Below are positions 22,861 through 35,334 of a DNA stretch of 64,000 nucleotides, in pieces; within the stretch, counting starts at the first letter, position 1, and each line of letters opens with the position of its first letter. Under the pieces are notes generated by a model that was not told the DNA's origin, did no database searches, and was given only the letters and a program-made list of their open reading frames with translations. The translations under genes and the position numbers were made by a program. The stretch lies in contig NC_088796.1 in NCBI RefSeq assembly GCF_011386835.1, forward strand, positions 27,607,011 through 27,671,010. Reading direction: 5' to 3'. The stretch comes from Chrysemys picta bellii. Lineage: Eukaryota > Chordata > Testudines > Emydidae.

Positions 22861-25800
22861 CCTGGAGATGGGGCTCATCTCCTATGTGGGAGGATGATAG
22901 GTACCAGCTTTGAACCCTGCTCAGAAGCCCCATCTTGCAAATCAGCTTCAGTCTAACAAGTGTTTGCAGTTTGAATACTTTATAATCTGCTGCTGCAGAA
23001 AACAGACTGCCTCCTCCAGTTTTTTGCATTTCAAGATAGGAGGTTATTTGGCCTTGTATATGATCCCTGGCTCTATTGGAGTTGTAAGAGTTGATCACAA
23101 GGAAGGGTTACTGTACTACCAGATCTGAGATTTAGTGAATTACTGGTCTCATTGTAATCCCTTCAGTACTCTTATTCATCTTGTCTGCCTATCATAGGAC
23201 AAGTCTTATACTTTGTCATGTGACAAAATTCCACAGTAGTTGGAGATGTTATGATTCTCTGAAGCAGAATGTTTGCAGTTACATGGCACTTTAGTCATCA
23301 TGTATTAAGGTAAAAATTGTTAGCTAGTATCTTGTTCCCTGCCCTGCAAGAGAGCAGTACAAGTGTCCAGTCAGTATCTTTTTTTAAAGCCTCCTGAATT
23401 GTGTACAGTCACTGAACCTTATTTTTTAATATAATACTCCCCATCCAGTGAATCACTGTCTCATCCTATAAGGATCTAATATGAACTAGTAGAAAGGGAG
23501 GAAATTCAGTCAAGGCCAATGTGCTGTCCTTAATGGGTCCTGCTGGACTGAAAGTGTTATATTAAGAGGACATGTATTATCCTTCTGTTTGTTACTTTAG
23601 GAGACAATTAGAGGGAGTGAAGGCCTGTAGGGAGTTTTATCAAGTGTTTAACCCTAGATCATTTTGCAGTGTTGGGGGGTGGGTTCCCTTCACTTATATC
23701 AGGTCATACATATCTTGTCAGCAATGCTTCATTCTGAGGAGTTCTCTACTCCCAGGGCAAGCCTGGGTCAGTGGGATTTGTGTGTAGAAAGTTAAGTATT
23801 AGAAGGAAGAGGCCTAGGTAAGTGTTGAACAAAGCTCACCTACACAAGAAAGTAGAGCCAGTTTAGTTGCCTATACACAAGCTGTATCAGTGCAAGGTCT
23901 GTTGTAGATATTGTTAATGCAGTGTATTAGATATTTCAGAACATCTGTATCCAGTGTGTTTTAAATCCCAAGACCATGATGTTCTGGCAGTCCACTCAAC
24001 TCATTTATAGCAGGCATTCCTTAGCCACCACCCTCCCACCTCACCTCCAGCTAGTGAGCCCTCTGATACTCTGGAGAGGCACCTTCCTCCCCAAGTCTGC
24101 TAAGGGAATTTTAGCTGTTTATATCAGCATTTGTACACTGTCAAAAAGAGTGGTGACAAGATGTCCTCTGCAGTAACCTGGCTAGCCTCAGCATACAGTC
24201 CTGCAAGAGACTTGAGTTCAAGGACATCAAGTTGATTGGTATGTCAGTTAGCCATGATTACTTTCTATTACACCTGTTCCAAAAGCCAGTCTAGGACTGC
24301 CAGCTCTGTTCATGTGTTATTCCCAGTGGGAGTAAGCTCAACATTGTCCAACCTCTGATCTTAAGATTCTTCCTATTAGAAAGGAACAGTTTCTTCCATT
24401 GAAGTTTTCAGGATTTCTTATCTGAAGGATACTTGGGACATTAATCTAGCTATGCACTGAAGGCTGTGGTTCGTTAAATTGGGCAGTAGATCTGGATCTT
24501 ACTGATAGATAGGCACTAGTAAGGACAACATATTGCCCTCATCACTCCCCAAGCCTGAGGGAGCTTACTTTCACTGACTGCGAGAAAGTCTCTAAAGTGG
24601 CCAATAAAGGAGTCTATTGCTTTGAGTGCTCTCATAATGGACAGTAATGTCATCCAAATTGCTGGCACTGCTGAATGCAGTCCACATGCATCCCAGAGTG
24701 CTGGGTCAGCCCAAGAGACCACCCAAGTGTCCTAGAAGCATGCAGCTCATCAAAAAGATAGGAAACCTGTGGGCCTGGCAACAGTACTCAAAGATTACAG
24801 GACTACCCCATTTCACCTTGGACATCCACAGCTTCTAGTTCCAGCTGGGCAGGCTGCTGAGAGATGGGAGACCACAATCCCCCTCCTTGAAGCCAAGTAT
24901 TATTGACTTAGATGACTAGAGGTATAGGGTTAGACAGCTCTCCGCTGCCTGAAGTAGATCTTTACTGACAAAGCTCTGGCTCCTCCCTCCCCCACCTTAG
25001 AGTTCTAAACACTGAAGACAGCTGCAAGAAATACTTGCCATGCTCCTGCTAGGTCTCCATGCCACCCAATAATGGCTATTGGACATGCCTTTCTTCCCTC
25101 AAGAAAACTTCCTATGAAGTGTTAGGGAGACATTACCATTAAAAAAATTTATAGCAGTCACAACTGATTAAATTCTCTGGGGTTAGGACCACCACATCTT
25201 CCTGTGGATAGCATGCCAAACGAACAGACAACTGGTGCTTAATTAATAGTTTGTTTTAACTGGCATTGCCTCTTACTATCAGTCCCATCATTGCAAAAGG
25301 TAAGTCATGCGCTAGCAAACTCTAATAGCAGTTACCAAACAGGAGGAGAGAAGATGGTAAAAGGTATTAAAGTCACCTGAAATGTTGATGAGTTGAGTGA
25401 ATCTGAATTTCAACAAGTCTTAAATTTGGTCTATTCTTCAGGACTAAAGGTCAAGCAGTAAATGGGGCCTAGAGTAAAGGCCCTAGTGACTTGGGAATGC
25501 TCTCCTATTTACACCAACCTTTTCCTCAGTCTTACTCACCTTCTCCAATTAAGGCTTTATTCCTGTGGCTCACCTGTCTCAATTTGCATCTCGCATACTT
25601 TTGGGGATTCTGTTTATAGTAGTGGTTGGTTCCATTTCAGAGGTAGGAATATCATTCGTATTTCAAACCCAAGACATTTGGCAATTTCAGAAGTTTGCAA
25701 AGGACAAGAGCCTATATACACCATGTTTTCCAAGATAGTTCATAAGATGGTACTCTGATTTTGCAGATGGGAAGGATAGGGGAGAATCATCTATTGCCCT

Positions 25801-27860
25801 AGGGACCCTATTTTGAAGCCCAATTTTGAGGAATCTTACAGCAGATTCCTTTTTCATATGGTTAAAGATTTGCTCCAGAACTGAGTCTGGAATCAAATCT
25901 TTAGCTTCTGTGAATGAACTAACTATTTTTCACCATCCCAATTTCTGTTACTTTGTAACCTGTAATATTGGAGTTATAAACTGAAGGGGGTGAACATCTC
26001 AGAACATGCATTTGTTAAGGTTAGTAAGTACAAGTGCTACTTGCCACCAGAACAATATTAAAAAGGCACCAGTGCCTGTTCTTAACATTTCCTTCATTGG
26101 TTATGAAAACTCTTCCCTTCTATAGTGTCCCTGCCCACCCCTCAAAGGGGGATTTCAACCATGTGCACATCTCTGCTGAAGAGAGATCATGCTATATGCA
26201 GCTTAGAACTTTGGGATTTGTACAGTTCTTGTTCTAGGTACTCAGGCTTCTACACAGTGTCCTAATTTCAGGCATTTTATCCTGTATTAAGACCACTTTT
26301 CCTTACCTAGACAACTGGGGAAGTCACAGCAACATTGAGAAAGGGGATAAGGGGAAATATTTGTGGCTTTTTAAAGGGGAGGAGGCCAGTCTCTGCAAGG
26401 GACAGGTTTTGCTCTTGCTAGGCCACCCAGCTATACAATCATCCTGTCTCACTGGAGAACGATCATTTCCTAGCTTGTTTAACTAATTAAGTGTGCTGCT
26501 GTTTTTAAGTGTGTTGAGTAGTGGAGAGAATGGTGTCCTAAAGGTATTGTTTGCCTACAGTAGAATTTATTTAGAGGCTCGGTGTAACCAATCTACTATT
26601 GCTCAGAACAAGGACATTGCCTCTGACAGTCTGCGAGGCCCCCCACTGAGGGTCATCTTGATAATCTGATCAGTGAGGACACACATTTGTCCTGTAACCC
26701 ATTTCTGTTTATTTCATCCTTAAAAAGGGGAGCTCCCTTTCACTAGGCAGAGTTTTTTGCTACAAGATCTGTCAGTCACCTGTAGAGTTTACGCATCACT
26801 ACTGAGAAGTCACCTACTTGCCCCAAGTGCAAATATTAGAAAGCCAAACAAGATGCTCAGGGCAAAATGCTTAGTTATTGTCTCACCCTTTTCTCCCACC
26901 CACCCCCAGCAGAGAGTGACCAGATTCTTTCATCCAAACTATTCCTAGACCAACAGCAGGATTTTACTATCACAATATAGATATATTTCTTGTCTGAATC
27001 CCCTGCCTCCCCCTCGCTGCAGAAAATGCTTGTTTATTTTGCTTGGCATTCTTGGGCTTCTTTAGCCAACGGGCCCTTTTAGACTCCTGCAAGCAGGATG
27101 CAGACGTTTCCACCCAATTTTAGCTAAAGCCTTATTTTGAGAGTAACGCCATGCTACTGACTAGCATTAATACACCCTCCCCAGCTATATATAAAAACAC
27201 ACTAGTCCTAGGCTATGAAAGCCATTACAGTCACAGCTGGCTCCCGAGATTTAACCCATTCAGTCTCTCGCATCCCCTCCCCCAGCACTGCTAATATTGC
27301 CCGTTTCAGCGCTTTAAAGGAGCTAGCGCCAGTGGGGGCGCCGTCTTCGCCAGAGCTTTTACTTAGGGGTGTTGCCAAAATAAACCCCGAGTTCGTGATC
27401 AATTAGCCCCCAGGAAGGAGTTTTTCTAGCAAGAGAAATCAGAGCCTTGGTGAGGCAGAGGCCAATACCCGCTGGTAGGCGATTCATGGGCTCACGTTCA
27501 GAGACGTCGCCTTCTCCTGGCTCCCTTGAGCCCATTTTAAAGGCTAGACACCGGGTTGGTGTCGGAGTCCCCCGGCAGACAGCAAGAGCTCAGCATGGGG
27601 AGGTTCAGACCCCTCGCCGCAGGCGCCCCAGGCACTCAGAGGGCGGCTTGCTCCAGCAAACCCTGCAGCGTCCGGCTCAGAGGCAGGCATCAGCCACGCC
27701 AGTGAACGAGTAAATTTCACAATCGAGACCAGGCTGGTGGTTGCTTCCTTAAGAAAGGAGTCTTAACGCCCCCTCCACCCCCTGTACTAGGGGCAGAGTG
27801 TCTTAGAGACCCCAGGGACCTTTACAACGAGCCCCCTCCAAAAAAAGGCAGCAGCAGGAG

Positions 27861-27890
27861 GAAGAAGAAGAAGAAGAAGAAGAAGAAGAA
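27861..27890. repeat. (GAA)n trinucleotide repeat
   Basis: Ten perfect GAA units. It lies just inside the proposed DAB2 first intron, about 25 bp past the exon 1 donor on the minus strand. Confidence 0.92.
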
Positions 27891-27914
27891 CCACCCTCCC
27901 GAAGAGCTACTTAC

Positions 27915-27965
27915 AAACTAGTTCCGTGCTATTCCGTGCATACTCCTCGGGCTACAGCCGGCAGA
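27915..27965 (-). other. DAB2: Proposed DAB2 non-coding exon 1
   Basis: The minus strand reads through a GC-rich leader (AGTCTGCCGGCTGTAGCCCG) to ACTAGTTT|GTAAGTAGC, a strong donor at 27,913-27,914. It lies downstream of a TATA-like box. There is no usable ATG with a long frame, which fits a 5' UTR exon. The 5' edge is an estimate; RNA evidence is needed. Confidence 0.45.
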
Positions 27966-28559
27966 CTAGCTGACACCGTGGGCCCGGTTAAATATTCAGT
28001 TGTATTCCAGCCTTCAGTGTAGTTAGCCACTCACAGCGAGAGATATGGTTTTAATCAGATGCTGGCAGCTGAGGACTACCCAGGAATGTGCTGTGATGAT
28101 TTTGCTGCTTGGGCTTGGCTACTCCCCCTCAACGTGTCGGTGCTTCCAAACTTAACCCTTTGCAAACCAGGACTGAAGGGAACCAGAGTTGCTGGGCTCT
28201 TATGAAATGAGTACTACAGCAGAGAGGACAAACTGACATTAAGGGGGTTGATTTAAACCCACAGCAGGAAATTCAGAGGTTTTTAAATTAGGTGTGTGTG
28301 TTATAAAGAATCAGAGGGAATTCACAAGTAATGGGTGGAAGGTCTGTAGCTTATAAATTCTGCAGGTATTATAATTCATAAAGAGAAACCTGAAATGCGT
28401 TTTTAGAAAGCACTTCCAAACTCTCTCTGTGTAGAGGTGATCTAAAGCCTGGTCTCAAAGTGCATATGTTTATATTTATTTGTGGAGATGGTGTTTAAAA
28501 ATCTGTACCCAGATGCAGATATGAATTGGGTACTTTATAACCGGCTGAACCAAAATCCT

Positions 28560-28703
28560 GGATCAAGTTATGAGTTCAATCCTTGAGGGGGTCATTTAGG
28601 GATCTGGGGCAAAAATCTGTCTGGGGATTGGTCCTGCTTTGAGCAGGGGGTTGGACTAGATGACCTCTTGAGGTCCCTTCCAACCCTGATATTCTATTAT
28701 TAA
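28560..28703 (+). mobile_element. Turtle tRNA-derived SINE with CR1-like 3' end
   Basis: A B-box-like GAGTTCAATCC is followed by the conserved body GGGGCAAAAATCTGTCTGGG and GCTTTGAGCAGGGGGTTGGA. The tail CTAGATGACCTCTTGAGGTC and TATTCTATTATT is shared with CR1 LINE 3' ends, the hallmark of SINEs mobilised by CR1. The 5' A-box half is diverged or truncated. Confidence 0.85.
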
Positions 28704-28964
28704 ATATCCAGATCTGACTTTGGCACCTATATTGTTTTTGTTCCCCAGTATTGGATCCTGTCATCTCTCCGTTCCCCCAAACCAGTTACAATATATATTA
28801 GGAAATTTAGGGTGGGGGAAGGTGTGTTTTATGAGGAAGTCATGCCATGCCCTTTATTTCATCGCTGGACACTTGGGGGGTAGGGGTGGGGTTAAAACTG
28901 ATTAAAATCATGTGCTGTGTATTTTATGGTCTCCATCTAACCCTGCATACAAAACCACCAGCAT

Positions 28965-30955
28965 AACATAAGAAAATAAGAATGGCCATACTGGGTCAGA
29001 CCAAAGGTCCATTCAGCCCAGTATCCTGTCCAGCGACAGTGGCCAATGCCAGGTGCCCCAGAGGGAATGGACCTAACAGATAATGATCAAGTGGTCTCTC
29101 TCCTGCCATCCATCTCCACCCTCTGACAAACAGAGGCTAGGGACACCATTCCTTACCCATCATGGCTAATAGCCATTAATGGACTTAACCTCCATGAATT
29201 TATCTAGTTCTCTTTTAAACCCTGTTATAGACCTAGCCTTCACAACCTCCTCCGGCAAGGAGTTCCACAGGTTGACTGTGTGCTGTGTGAAGAAGAACCT
29301 CCTTTTATTTGTTTTAAACCTGCTGCCCATTAATTTCATTTGGTGGCCCCTAGTTCTTATATTATGGGAACAAGTAGAGAACTTTTCCGTATTTACTTTC
29401 TCCACACCACTCATGATTTTATATACCTCTATCATATTCCCACTTAGTCTTCTCTTTTCCAAGCTGAAAAGTCCTAGCCTCTTTAATCTCTCCTCATATG
29501 GAACCCATTCCAAACCCCTAATCATTTTAGTTGCCCTTCTCCGAACCTTTTCTAATGCCAGTGTATCTTTTTTGAGATGAGAAGATCATATCTGTATGCA
29601 GTATTCAAGATGTGGGCGTACCATGGATTTATATAAGGGCAATAAGATATTCTCCATCTTATTCTCTATCCCTTTTTGAATGATTTCTAACATCCTGTTT
29701 GCTTTTTTGACTGCCGCTGCACACTGTGTGGACGTTTTCAGAGAACTATCCACGATGACTCCAAGATCTCTTTCCTGATTAGTTGTAGCTAAATTAGTCC
29801 CTATCATATTGTATGAATTGTTGGGGTTATTTTTTCCAATGTGCATTACTTTACATTTATCCACATTAAATTTCATTTGCCATTTTGTTGCCCAATCACT
29901 TAGTTTTGTGAGATCTTTTTGAAGATCTATCTTAACTATCTTGAGCAGTTTAGTATCATCTGCAAACTTTGCCACCTCACTGTTTACCTCCAGATCATTT
30001 ATGAAAAAGTTGAATAGGATTGGTCCTAGGACTGACCCTTGGGGAACACCACTAGTTATCCCTCTCCATTCTGAAAATTTTCCATTTATTCCTACCCTTT
30101 GTTCCCTTTTAACCAGTTCTCAATCCATGAAAGGATCTTCCCTCTTATCCCGTGACAACTTAATTTATGTAAGAGCCTTTGGGAGGGACCTTGTCAAAGG
30201 CTTTCTGGAAATCTAAGTACACTATGTCCACTGGATTCCCCTTGTCCACATGTTTGTTGACCCCTTCAAAGAACTCTAATAGATTAGTAAGACATGATTT
30301 CCCTTTACAGAAACCATGTTGACTTTTGCCCAACAATTTATGTTCTTCTATGTGTCTGACAATTTTATTCTTTACTATTGTTTCACCTAATTTGCCCGGT
30401 ACTGACGTTAGACTTACCGGTCTGTAATTGCCAGGATCACCTCTAGAGACCTTTTTAAATATTGGCATTACATTAGCTATCTTCCAGTCATTGGGTACAG
30501 AAGCTGATTTAAAGGACAGGTTACAAACCATAGTTAATAGTTCCGCAATTTCACATTTGAGTTCTTTCAGAACTCTTGGATGAATGCCATCTGGTCCCAG
30601 TGACTTGTTACTGTTAAGTTTATCAATTAATTCCAAAACCTCCTCTAGTGACACTTCAATCTGTGACAATTCCTCAGATTTGTCACCTACACAGGACAGT
30701 TTGGGTTTGGGAATCTCCCTAACATCCTCAGCCGTGAAGACTGAAGCAAAGAATTCATTTAGTTTCTCCGCAATGACTTTATCGTCTTTAAGTGCTCCTT
30801 TTGTATCTCGATCGTCCAGGGGCTCCACTGGTTGTTTAGCAAGCTTCCTGCTTCTGATGTACTTAAAAAACATTTTGTTGTTACTTTTTGAGCTTTTGGC
30901 TAGCTGTTCTTTAAACTCCTTTTTGGCTTTTCTTATTACATTTTTACACTTAAGT
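28965..30955 (-). mobile_element. CR1 LINE, 5'-truncated, decayed ORF2
   Basis: About 2 kb of CR1 ORF2 and 3' UTR. The minus strand encodes reverse-transcriptase blocks in order: NKSLGPDGIHPRVLKE, NYRPVSLTS, QHGFCKGKSCLTNLLEF, VDIVYLDFQKAFDKVP (catalytic block with Asp), then after frame breaks the catalytic FADDTKL (about 29,955-29,975), WQMKFNVDKCKVMH, and the C-terminal LWNSLPEEVV. Breaks near 30,160-30,175, 29,975 and 29,580-29,530 shift frame, so no protein can be made. The 3' end (AAGAATGGCCATACTGGGTC on the plus strand) is typical CR1. The 5' edge is marked by loss of CR1 similarity near 30,955. It is the youngest-looking LINE copy in the window. Confidence 0.93.
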
Positions 30956-33900
30956 GTAAAGTGACAGACTGCTGAGAAGTGGCCCAAGCCTGGAATAACA
31001 AGGGTTCTGAATGTCTGGTGATGACAGGTGCATTAACACAGCGGTGCCTGCACTATACTTGATTCTAAGTGGTGCTCTCAGTCTCTCACTTCAGAAGCAC
31101 AAAATTCTCCCATAAGGGAAAAAACATTTTATACCCCAGCCTTACAGACACTTAAGCAAGTGCATGCTACTTATGTGTGTAAAGTTACATGCTACAAATA
31201 ACAAGCTTCTTGTTACACATGTATGTGAAAATGTTTGCAGGATTGGGACCTTGGTTATGTTTTACACTGTTACATCTGAGATTAATGATATTTTATTTGT
31301 TCAGCACCTAGCACTAAGGGGCTCTAATCAGAATCAGGATCAGGGCATCTGGATGCTACTGCAATATGTGTTTTAAATAATAATAACTTCCTCAAAGTAC
31401 TCTGGAAGAATTAGATAACTAGTCCTCTTAATATAGGCAGTTGTGAGGTAGGTTTTGTCCCTAGTCAATAGGGAGATGCTAAGAAGTGACTCGCATAAAA
31501 TAGCCCACCACATACACAGGATTAGAATTTATGCCCTTACTGAGTCCCACCCACAACACAGTCCTCTCTCTAACACAGTTTATTTGTAAATTTCATTTGC
31601 ACTATTTATTGTAGTACTGAAAGAGACCCCACTACATATATGATGTTTTACCAAAGGGACTGCACACTAGTGTTTAGTGTAGAAATGCAACAAGGCATTT
31701 AGTTTTACACCGGCACTCAAAGCGTCACAATCTAATGGTAAAACTGTTCTACAGCTAAATGCTTTATGGCTAACTGGAAAAACTGCAGCTGACTTCAGAG
31801 AATAAAATGTCTTTACAAGTCTTAACCTAGTGTACTATCATTTTTTTCATTCAGCTCAAAAGCAAAACCCCTAATGTTTCATACTTTTGAGTTAAAAGCT
31901 AGAATTCAGAAATGTTACATTAAACATACCTAATGGGATTGTTTTAAATTAAAGGAGGAATCTGGCAGCAACCCCGACTGGAATACAATTATTTCATCTG
32001 TATGCAATATAGGATTTTGATAGCAGGCTTCATATTTTATAAAAAGGAGAAACATTCTTATTTCAAGGTGGATTTGTACAAACATATGAATTAGACAATG
32101 CCTGTTGCAACTTTAAACCTGACTATTAAAGTGTTTACAGGCGAGCAAGTGCTGGGTTTTGCAGGATGGTGATTTTTAAAATATTTGTTGTGTCTGATAT
32201 TACCACTGTTGGCATAGGTTCAGTGCCCTACCCAAGATGTTGGGTTTTTAAATTAACCCTTTGTTGTGCAGAACAATATCAGTCTAGGTGCCTCACAGAT
32301 GCAAGTCATTTTTCAGCAGGTCTAAAATTATCTTGCAGTTACAGCTGGAAAACTTCACCACTGCTAGTTTTTCCATTGCTTTTCTGGATGTTAACTCTGT
32401 CTAAGCCACAACCTGTTCTTCTTGATGGGAGAGAGGGAAGCAAGATTAAATAAAAACATTGAAAAGTAGATTCCTTTGCAAGACACCAATGTTAGCTTTG
32501 GAAACACAAATGCCTTGAAAATGGTGTCAGTAACAGTTTGCAAAAAATCTGCTTGCAGCTAGGCAAAGTGGTAGCTAATCCCGCAATGGCTTGCTCAAGA
32601 ATGCATAGTTTATTATAAAAGTAATCTTTTAAGATTTTTATTGGAATGTGCTTCCACAGCGGTGCTGCCTTTGTGGGCTTTACTATGTGTGTCATCTTGT
32701 CCATAATTAAACTTTTCACTCACAGATCTGGGACTTTTTTTTAGAAAACCTCCCACTTTGAGTGCTGGAATTTCAATTGAACTTTAAATAGTGCCTTGGA
32801 ATTTGCCATAAGGTAAACTGTCTGCTCCTGGATTCCTCACTTCTCCACTACAGATGTTACGGCCATGTAGTAAAAAGCCTGAGTTCTACAGAACCAGCAA
32901 ATTCCTTATATCTCCCTTAATGTCAAGACCATTGAAGGGAATTAAATTATTAATCAGATGCTGTGGTTATCACCATAGCATTTTCACTTTGGTGAACAAT
33001 TGAATAAGAATCAGCAGAAATCTGGCTTAAGAGATGCCTTTCAGTGGAAACTTCACTGATGTGAACTGAGAGAAGGCAGAGTATGTCAAAGGAAATAGAG
33101 AGGAAGAATTTGTACTTCAACCTTTGGACTGCTCAGCATTGTTCCTCATGTGGCTTTGGCCTGCTATTTTTAAAAAATATATAAATTCAGTTAGTTAAAG
33201 ATAAAATATCAATCATTTTTCTGAAACAATCAGAATCCCTCTTAAATTAAAATCACTTTGTTTTTCTCTCAGGCCAATTCAGTGCTGGTGAAAAGTTCTC
33301 TCTAGAAACCCCTGGGGAATGAAGTCTTCTGCCTTCAGAACAGATAGAGCAGCATCTTAACTTATACCAACACTCGCCCATCAGTGAATCTCACACTGGA
33401 CCTATAAATATTGCATCTAGAACCATTAAATCCTGGGTCTGTTATCCAGTTACTGATAAAGGTGGTGGTAGTTTATGCCAGTTCATTTAAAACTGGACTG
33501 GACCCACTTCCACCTTAAACCCCCACTAGTGGACAGGGCTGGATTTGTGGTTCCCAAATTCGGGCCAAATTCTGCTCTCACTAACATGGATTGGTTTAAA
33601 CCCTATTGATGCAAATCGGAGTGCATTCATATGAGTAAGAGTAGAATTTGGCCCTCAGAGATGAAAGGCTTGTGGTGAAACCCATTATCAGAGCCTTCCC
33701 TTCTGCCACCTGCAGTTTGTCCCAAATTTTAATGTGCTTGTTTTATATATAATTTGCTTCCAGAACTCTCTTCATAAAGGTGTAACTAGCTTAGACTCCA
33801 TTAGAGTCCCTTAGACCTATTTATTATTACTGCTGAAATCAAAGTGAATATAAGACATGGCAGCATATGTTGGTGTAACTTACACACACTGATGAGCTGG

Positions 33901-33984
33901 AAGGAGTGTAAATTCTAGGAAGGGTGACTACTTTAACTAATACTTTCTTACATCCTTTTATAGTTGCTTTGCTTACCATGGGCC
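30956..33984. other. Intergenic, little recognisable content
   Basis: Upstream of DAB2. Apart from a short repeat tail at 31,280-31,378 and the phrase AGAGTAGAATTTGGCCCTCA at 33,638-33,657, which recurs in turtle repeats, I see no gene, RNA or element. Confidence 0.6.
31280..31378 (+). mobile_element. Ancient interspersed repeat tail (L2/L3-like)
   Basis: It contains TTGTTCAGCACCTAGCAC, GGGGCTCTAATC and a terminal TAATAATAA-like run. The same pattern occurs at 35,025-35,105. It resembles the widespread 3' ends of ancient L2/L3-class retroelements; the family assignment is tentative. Confidence 0.4.
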
Positions 33985-34182
33985 AGATTTACAAAGATAT
34001 TTAGGGGCCTAAATATGAAGATAAGCATTTCTGTACATCCCATTACATGTCTAAGTGAGTTAGGAACCTAAGTCCAATTGGCTTTCAATGGAAGTTAGAC
34101 ATCTAATCTGCTTAGGTGCTCTTGAAGATCCCACTAGGCACCTATCTGTTCCTTTAGGCACCTAAGTATCTTTGTAAAGCTA
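33985..34182. mobile_element. Palindromic MITE, about 200 bp
   Basis: The ends are inverted repeats: AGATTTACAAAGATATTTAG on the left, and AAGTATCTTTGTAAAGCT on the right. Interior blocks also pair (GGGGCCTAAATAT with TAGGCACCTAAG-like). It has no coding capacity. The superfamily is not determined. Confidence 0.6.
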
Positions 34183-34241
34183 ACCCTACACCTTTTCTTG
34201 TAGTACCTGGAACTGTGAGTTACACTGACAGAACTCTCTTA

Positions 34242-34510
34242 GGACAAGTCTACACTGCCCCAAAGTTCATATTATGGAAGTGTGAATAACAGGGTGCACC
34301 AAAGTGCTGTGCTGTAACTTCCCATGTGGATGCTGTGGGCACAAGCTAAAAGGTTCCTAGTTCGCATTAACGCAGACCTCTTTAAACAGGCATGCATTAA
34401 TGTGAAATAGGAACCTTCTTGTTTGCTGCCTCAGCGTCCATACAGCACTCTGGTTCACACTTCTATTCACACCGCCATTGTCTGAACTGCGTGGCAGTGT
34501 AGACATGCCC
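34242..34510. mobile_element. Harbinger-like MITE, 269 bp
   Basis: Ends GGACAAGTCTACACTGCC and GGCAGTGTAGACATGCCC are inverted repeats. TTA lies on both sides (34239-34241, 34511-34513), consistent with the 3-bp TTA/TAA duplication of PIF/Harbinger elements. No transposase is encoded. Confidence 0.7.
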
Positions 34511-35024
34511 TTAGATTCAGTTAGCTGACTTCAGAGATGATGTGTAAAGGGGAGTGTGCATAAACTGGTAGAGAGGACTTGATTCTAAGCAATTCTAAGG
34601 GCGACTAGAGGGACTCAAAAATCCAGAGGGAATCTTATGTGGTGTAATATGCTCAGAATCACACACAGCTTGACTCAGTGAGGCAAATTCAGAGGTTTTA
34701 TGTAAGTTGGTGTAAGTTGGGCATCCTTACACTAAATTGGACTCTATTACACATTGAAAGAGTGTTCTAAGGTAGTTCACATAGCTAGTTCTAAAGGATT
34801 CTACTGAAACTGAATGTTTCCCAGGCTGCCTCTCATGCCTGGGTGGCACTTCCCAGAAGCATCCCCAAAGGTGCCTCATTTTCCACCTTCTGATTCCTCA
34901 TTAAAACTCTCCTTTGCTGTGATGCCAACACAGAACTTGACAGCAGTTAGGCTGCTGGTGTGCTGAGACCACTGCCTATTGCAATATCTCCTGTACTCCC
35001 CTGTCTGTAGGAAGGTGGGTAGGG

Positions 35025-35105
35025 ACTATCTTTTTGTTCCTTGTTTACACAACACCTAGCAAAATGGGGTCCTGGTTCATGACTAGGATTCCTAGGTGCT
35101 AGGGT
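35025..35105 (+). mobile_element. Ancient interspersed repeat tail (L2/L3-like)
   Basis: It carries ACACCTAGCAAAATGGGGTC and CATGACTAGGATTCCTAGGT, the same family as the fragment at 31,280. No coding remains. Confidence 0.45.
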
Positions 35106-35334
35106 CTTCTTCTGGCATAAGGCTTCTGATGGTACAAACAATGAATTAGATGCTGGGTAAATGAAGTAGCCACTGTATCATGGCAACATCATCTGGAGAC
35201 ATGAAGCACCTCCATCCACCATCAGAATGATCAAGAGGGCAATCCATAACTCGAGGGCATGCTGTTTGTTCTTGAGCTCCACAGGGGTAGGATGGGGAGC
35301 TCAAGAAGCCCCAATGGTAAACATGTGAATTAAA

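Larger units (their letters stand above)
7868..27914 (-). other. DAB2: DAB2 first intron (inferred, about 20 kb)
   Basis: Inferred from the coding exon at 7849 and the proposed exon 1 donor at 27,913-27,914. It holds the repeats listed separately: MITEs, two Penelope-like inverted dimers, CR1 and MIR-like fragments, and microsatellites. No exon-like conserved coding segment was found. The stretches 14,490-18,585 (apart from the A run), 18,620-20,860 and 22,860-27,200 show nothing I can name. Confidence 0.6.
1..27965 (-). other. DAB2: DAB2 locus, 5' part (promoter to coding exon 5)
   Basis: DAB2 is a cytosolic clathrin adaptor. Its PTB domain binds FxNPxY-type tails of LDL-receptor family proteins and PI(4,5)P2, and later exons outside the window carry AP-2, clathrin, EH-domain and myosin VI binding sites. 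Seen here are five coding exons on the minus strand with matching phases and consensus splice sites, encoding 183 residues in order, plus a proposed non-coding first exon near 27,915. The gene runs off the window at position 1, so the proline-rich and NPF-containing C-terminal half is absent. Identity rests on recall of the vertebrate DAB2 N-terminus and exon structure, which match almost residue for residue. The paralogue DAB1 shares the PTB fold, but the start MSNEVET and the KKEKKKG stretch point to DAB2. Confidence 0.93.
27300..27996 (-). promoter_or_regulatory. DAB2: Proposed DAB2 promoter and CpG-enriched 5' region
   Basis: CpG dinucleotides are visibly denser here than in the rest of the window (for example GGGGGCGCCGTCTTCGCC, CCTCGCCGCAGGCGCC). 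A TATA-like AATATTTAA on the minus strand (27988-27996) lies about 25-30 bp upstream of the proposed transcript start near 27,960, and a strong donor follows at 27,913. The position, upstream of the coding start by about 20 kb and followed by a gene-free region, fits the 5' end of DAB2. This is inference from composition and signals. Confidence 0.5.

Noticed and set aside
27208..27713. Open frames on both strands near the DAB2 5' end
   Set aside because: CpG-rich sequence naturally lacks stops; the two strands mirror each other and none has a family match.
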